The notes beneath the pieces are model-generated. The model worked only from the letters and a program-made list of their open reading frames with translations. It was not told the DNA's origin and made no database searches. 64,000 bases of DNA from Undibacterium umbellatum (GTDB lineage Bacteria; Pseudomonadota; Gammaproteobacteria; Burkholderiales; Burkholderiaceae_D): positions 248,001 to 312,000 of the forward strand of contig NZ_JACOFX010000004.1 of NCBI RefSeq assembly GCF_014284125.1, read 5' to 3'. Numbering within the stretch: position 1 is the first letter of the stretch; the number at the start of each line of letters is the position of its first letter. Below, piece after piece: positions 61,393 to 64,000 of this stretch. A program made the position numbers and the translations under genes.

Positions 61393-62184
61393 TTAAAATA
61401 CAGTAAATTTAATGTAATCACACCCTAATTGATGCTCTTTTTCTCGCCAGTCGTATACGTATTCATTTTCGTCAAATCCTTTGCATGCAATGCCAAATGA
61501 TGTCGTGCCATTTGGATTGGTGACAGCTTTTCTAGCAATGTACTTCCAATACAAATAATTACTTTTGTTAAATTTCTCGGATTCGAAGCGCGATAATTGG
61601 ACAATTCCACATTCGCCGTCAGGTGCTGATTTTGCAATCCACACAGGCATCTCTCCACTAAATTGTGGCGCTGGTTGAAAGCTCTGCTTAAATGTTTGAG
61701 AAGAAACTTTGCATGTTCGCATTTCACGGTCATGACTATTGCGGACAATATTTAAATAATTGCTTTCATCAGCTTTATCACAGAACGCAACTAAGTCTCG
61801 CCCCAATTTTGCACCATCCCTTTTTTCAGTGGCACTCATCTGACTTAATTTTTCACTTTTCGGCGCTTTGCGCTTACCGTCAAATATCTCAATCATTTGG
61901 CGATAAGAGTCGCACTCTTCTGCACTAAATTTGATTGGATTTTTATTGTATTCTTCTTTTGCCTTAATTAATTTTTCAGGCAAGTTCTCTGGACTCGTCA
62001 ATCTTCGAACGCTTGATTGTGTAAATTCGCAGTCTAATAAGTTTGATTCTCGATTTAAACATCTATATGTAAGAGAATGCGTTTCTTTGGTGTTATAGAG
62101 CAAACCGACAGTTGGTGCCTCTGATGCAATTGCAACCTCAAAAAAAAGAAGCGTTATCAAAAAAAATAATCGAAAATTACGCAT
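61393..62184 (-). CDS. AT-rich exported protein, unknown function
   Basis: 263 residues with a Sec signal (FRLFFLITLLFFEVAIA). The mature part contains at least eight Cys residues (NLLDCEF, EECDSYRQ, DGECGIVQLS, FGIACKGF), suggesting a disulfide-stabilised periplasmic or surface protein. The composition is markedly AT-richer than most of the window, implying recent acquisition. No family is recognised. Confidence 0.6.
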   Translation of the reverse strand: MRNFRLFFLITLLFFEVAIASEAPTVGLLYNTKETHSLTYRCLNRESNLLDCEFTQSSVRRLTSPENLPEKLIKAKEEYNKNPIKFSAEECDSYRQMIEIFDGKRKAPKSEKLSQMSATEKRDGAKLGRDLVAFCDKADESNYLNIVRNSHDREMRTCKVSSQTFKQSFQPAPQFSGEMPVWIAKSAPDGECGIVQLSRFESEKFNKSNYLYWKYIARKAVTNPNGTTSFGIACKGFDENEYVYDWREKEHQLGCDYIKFTVF

Positions 62185-62233
62185 AATATTTAACTAGATC
62201 AGGTCTTTGCATTAGTTCGATATTCAACAAATA

Positions 62234-62482
62234 TCACTTCTTATTTTTTGCCTGCGCTAACGCACTACCAGCAGCTGATTTCGATTGAGCACTCGTTCGA
62301 CCATCACGCAACACCTGAGAAGCAGCACTTGCAGCAGAGGACGAAGTTTGTTTTTTAGGTGCACTTGTCTGTGACAAAGCACTAGCAGCGGCAGTTTTCG
62401 AATTTGCACCAGTTGAATTGCTATGTAGAGTTTTGGAGGCTGATGTGGCTGCTTTGCTTCCTGTGGTCTTAGTATTTGCCAT
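62234..62482 (-). CDS. Low-complexity Ala/Ser/Lys-rich small protein
   Basis: 82 residues made almost entirely of Ala, Ser, Thr, Lys and Gln. It contains the recurring unit SAASQVLRDGRTSAQSKSAA and shorter AASALSQ repeats, as in a group of short basic proteins frequent in proteobacteria. It is predicted to be disordered and would bind nucleic acid or nothing. AGGAACGAAGT precedes the ATG. Function unknown. Confidence 0.55.
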   Translation of the reverse strand: MANTKTTGSKAATSASKTLHSNSTGANSKTAAASALSQTSAPKKQTSSSAASAASQVLRDGRTSAQSKSAAGSALAQAKNKK

Positions 62483-62776
62483 ACTTCGTTCCTGTTATTG
62501 AGTGACACCAACATTCAAAAAAATTGATTTTAAATTTACTTAATTTTTATTTAAGTATATGCATTACATTCGGTTACATTTACCAAGAGAGTGATATATT
62601 TTAGACATTTAACAAAATTAAAACTTTTCTGTTGTATTTGTGTGTTGACTCAAGTTAAAAAGAAGACAAATTTACGACTTAGAAGAATTTTTCATTCGTA
62701 AACATTTCCAAATTGCATCACGTCGTTATATGAATCTATTTATTTGCCAAGCTAGGAAATTTGTATTTAATTTCTC
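62483..62776. other. AT-rich intergenic stretch
   Basis: About 290 bases, strongly AT-rich. No gene, repeat or RNA feature is recognised before the terminator at 62777-62814. Confidence 0.4.
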
Positions 62777-62814
62777 AAAAAAAATGACTGCGTCACCTCC
62801 AAGTGATGCAGTCA
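62777..62814 (-). terminator. Rho-independent terminator of the NPCBM gene
   Basis: Read on the minus strand: stem TGACTGCATCAC / GTGACGCAGTCA with a 6-base loop and a run of eight T residues after it (62777-62784 on plus as A). It lies about 70 bases past the stop codon at 62885. Confidence 0.8.
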
Positions 62815-62884
62815 CATAATCAGTATAGACAGAAGTGTCACGCCCTGGGAATTATCAACGTGATCTCTATTTTTCTATCCATCG

Positions 62885-64000
62885 CTACTTCCCCACCCTA
62901 TCCCCCGCAAACCCGATCACCGACGCATTCGCCCAGTTTGCGCACACCCTGGCTTTGTCATTCGCCTTGATGCCTGTCGTCTTTAACACCAGCTTGCTGA
63001 TGCCGCGTATGTCGAGTTCTGGTTTGACTACGGCTGGTGCTGTGATCAGGCCGCTGTCGAACAGGAGTTTGTCGTCGCCCCAGACCTGGAATTGCAGGCC
63101 GCCGTTGTTGCGGCAACTGTCGTCTATGCCGACGTCGGCGCGGAAGGTTTGCCAGTTGCCTGTGAGTTTGTAGCCGACTTCGCTATTGCCTGTCACACCC
63201 AGGCCTTTGCGGAAGCGCAGGCCGTTCATTTGCATGCTCGCGTCTCCTTTGCTTGCCTGGACTTTATACGCCATATCTCTGGCGTAGCTGGCGCTATTGC
63301 TGGCAACAGCATCAGACAAGAACACTTGCGCCTTGGGCTTGTCGGGCATGGGGTGTTCGAGGATGCTGAACTCTGAAATAGTGATGGGGGTGACGATCAC
63401 GGGGTTGAAGGCATTGTATGCCTTGGCAGTGTTGGTCGCGCCTGTGCTGGTCAGCACCATCGGGTCTTGTGCTTCGCCATCATCATTCTGGTCATGCGTG
63501 CTAAGTACGCGGAAGCGGAACAGGCGGCCTGCTCTGGCGGCAAATTCCACTTTTTGTTTTTCTTGCTGTTTTTTCAGACGACCTGTGTAAACCGGTTTGC
63601 CCCATTCGCCATTGGTATCGGCCAGGTAGATTTCAAAGTCTTTGACCTGGCCGTATTGCCAGTTCTTGTCATTGCGTGGCGCGATTTCAAAACCGCTGAC
63701 CATGCGGCGTTCGCCCAGTGCCAGGCTGAATTCATGGGCACCGGTTTTTTGTGACTGGTCACGCAGGGTGCGGAACCAGGTGCCGGGCTTGCCGTCGAAG
63801 GCATTTTCCAGCGGATGGCCAGGTTCTTCTGCCGGGCGGTTCAAGACGATGAGGTTGTCTGCAGCGATGGTGTTGCCCAGATCAGGTGCAGCCGGGTAGT
63901 CAGCCGTCGCTGCCAGTTGCTTGCTGGCGGCAATTGCCAGGTGAAAGCTGTAGGCTTTATCTACGGGTAGTTTGGCAGTTTTTACGTGGACAGTGCCGTA
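62885..64000 (-). CDS. NPCBM/discoidin-type carbohydrate-binding protein (partial, runs off the window)
   Basis: The frame is open to the window edge (base 64000), so only the C-terminal 371 residues are seen; a TTG at 63842-63844 is not a start. A discoidin (F5/8 type C) domain spans roughly residues 65-165 (NAFDGKPGTWFRTLRD, ERRMVSGFEIAPRNDKNW, KDFEIYLADTNGEWG). An NPCBM/NEW2 domain follows (FLSDAVASNSASYARDMAYK, GLRFRKGLGVTGNSEVGYKL, FRADVGIDDSCRNNGGLQFQ). Such domains end glycoside hydrolases such as alpha-galactosidases; the catalytic part would lie upstream, outside the window. Confidence 0.85.
   Translation of the reverse strand, partial: YGTVHVKTAKLPVDKAYSFHLAIAASKQLAATADYPAAPDLGNTIAADNLIVLNRPAEEPGHPLENAFDGKPGTWFRTLRDQSQKTGAHEFSLALGERRMVSGFEIAPRNDKNWQYGQVKDFEIYLADTNGEWGKPVYTGRLKKQQEKQKVEFAARAGRLFRFRVLSTHDQNDDGEAQDPMVLTSTGATNTAKAYNAFNPVIVTPITISEFSILEHPMPDKPKAQVFLSDAVASNSASYARDMAYKVQASKGDASMQMNGLRFRKGLGVTGNSEVGYKLTGNWQTFRADVGIDDSCRNNGGLQFQVWGDDKLLFDSGLITAPAVVKPELDIRGISKLVLKTTGIKANDKARVCANWANASVIGFAGDRVGK

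Overview
The window comes from the chromosome of a Gram-negative betaproteobacterium. The gene set is MlaEFD-type lipid transport, MacAB-TolC efflux, AsmA, DUF3106, DUF883 and YiiG-like lipoproteins, with moderate-to-high GC and many LysR/AraC/GntR regulators. This fits Burkholderiales, most likely Oxalobacteraceae (Undibacterium/Janthinobacterium-like). That placement is inference; there is no rRNA or other marker, and I saw no tRNA, CRISPR array or complete insertion sequence.

Layout. 0-6.3 kb: end of a small unknown gene, a DUF2235 (Tle1-like) lipase, a patatin-like phospholipase, a small exported protein and a multi-pass membrane protein; this resembles an effector-type lipase locus. 6.3-12.5 kb: a mosaic accessory island. 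Two solitary IS110-family left ends in the same orientation bracket a stand-alone GH24 lysozyme, a 280-bp MITE-like element next to the lysozyme stop codon, an IS3-family transposase remnant, and two genes that together correspond to the violacein/rebeccamycin enzyme VioB/RebD, split and in reversed order, preceded by a 20-codon coupled leader ORF. A VIT/CCC1 transporter fragment follows the second IS110 end. 12.6-21.7 kb: YiiG-type lipoprotein, secreted alpha/beta hydrolase, AraC regulator with cupin, DUF6624-like protein, and a GntR-isochorismatase-Cys/Met-lyase operon. 21.8-24.2 kb: small orphan genes, including an AT-rich DUF4926/SUKH-like pair bracketed by REP-like repeats.

24.4-36.6 kb: amino-acid/amine-type metabolism (class V aminotransferase, RidA, quinone oxidoreductase with divergent LysR; a diaminopropionate ammonia-lyase-like enzyme; GST; Lrp), a periplasmic binding protein, and an SDR/AraC divergent pair. 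36.8-42.9 kb: a chemoreceptor with a badly degraded signalling tip, then stress/envelope genes (PRC-barrel, AsmA, ferritin-like, DUF883). 42.9-46.5 kb: a four-gene overlapping MCE/Mla lipid-transport operon. 47.2-52.1 kb: an overlapping MacA-MacB-TolC efflux operon. 52.5-59.5 kb: lmo0937-like mini-protein, YihY, a gutted sorbosone dehydrogenase remnant, a Cys-His-Asp papain-fold-like protein, a large PAS-GGDEF-EAL c-di-GMP protein and a solute-binding protein. 59.8-64 kb: a HigB/NadS-type toxin-antitoxin operon with a palindromic operator, unknown AT-rich genes, and the 3' part of an NPCBM/discoidin-type carbohydrate-binding gene that runs off the window.

The most novel candidate is the split, order-inverted VioB-like pair at 8.4-11.3 kb, present without any other violacein or indolocarbazole gene. 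Family assignments rest on motif recognition by eye; no database search was possible.
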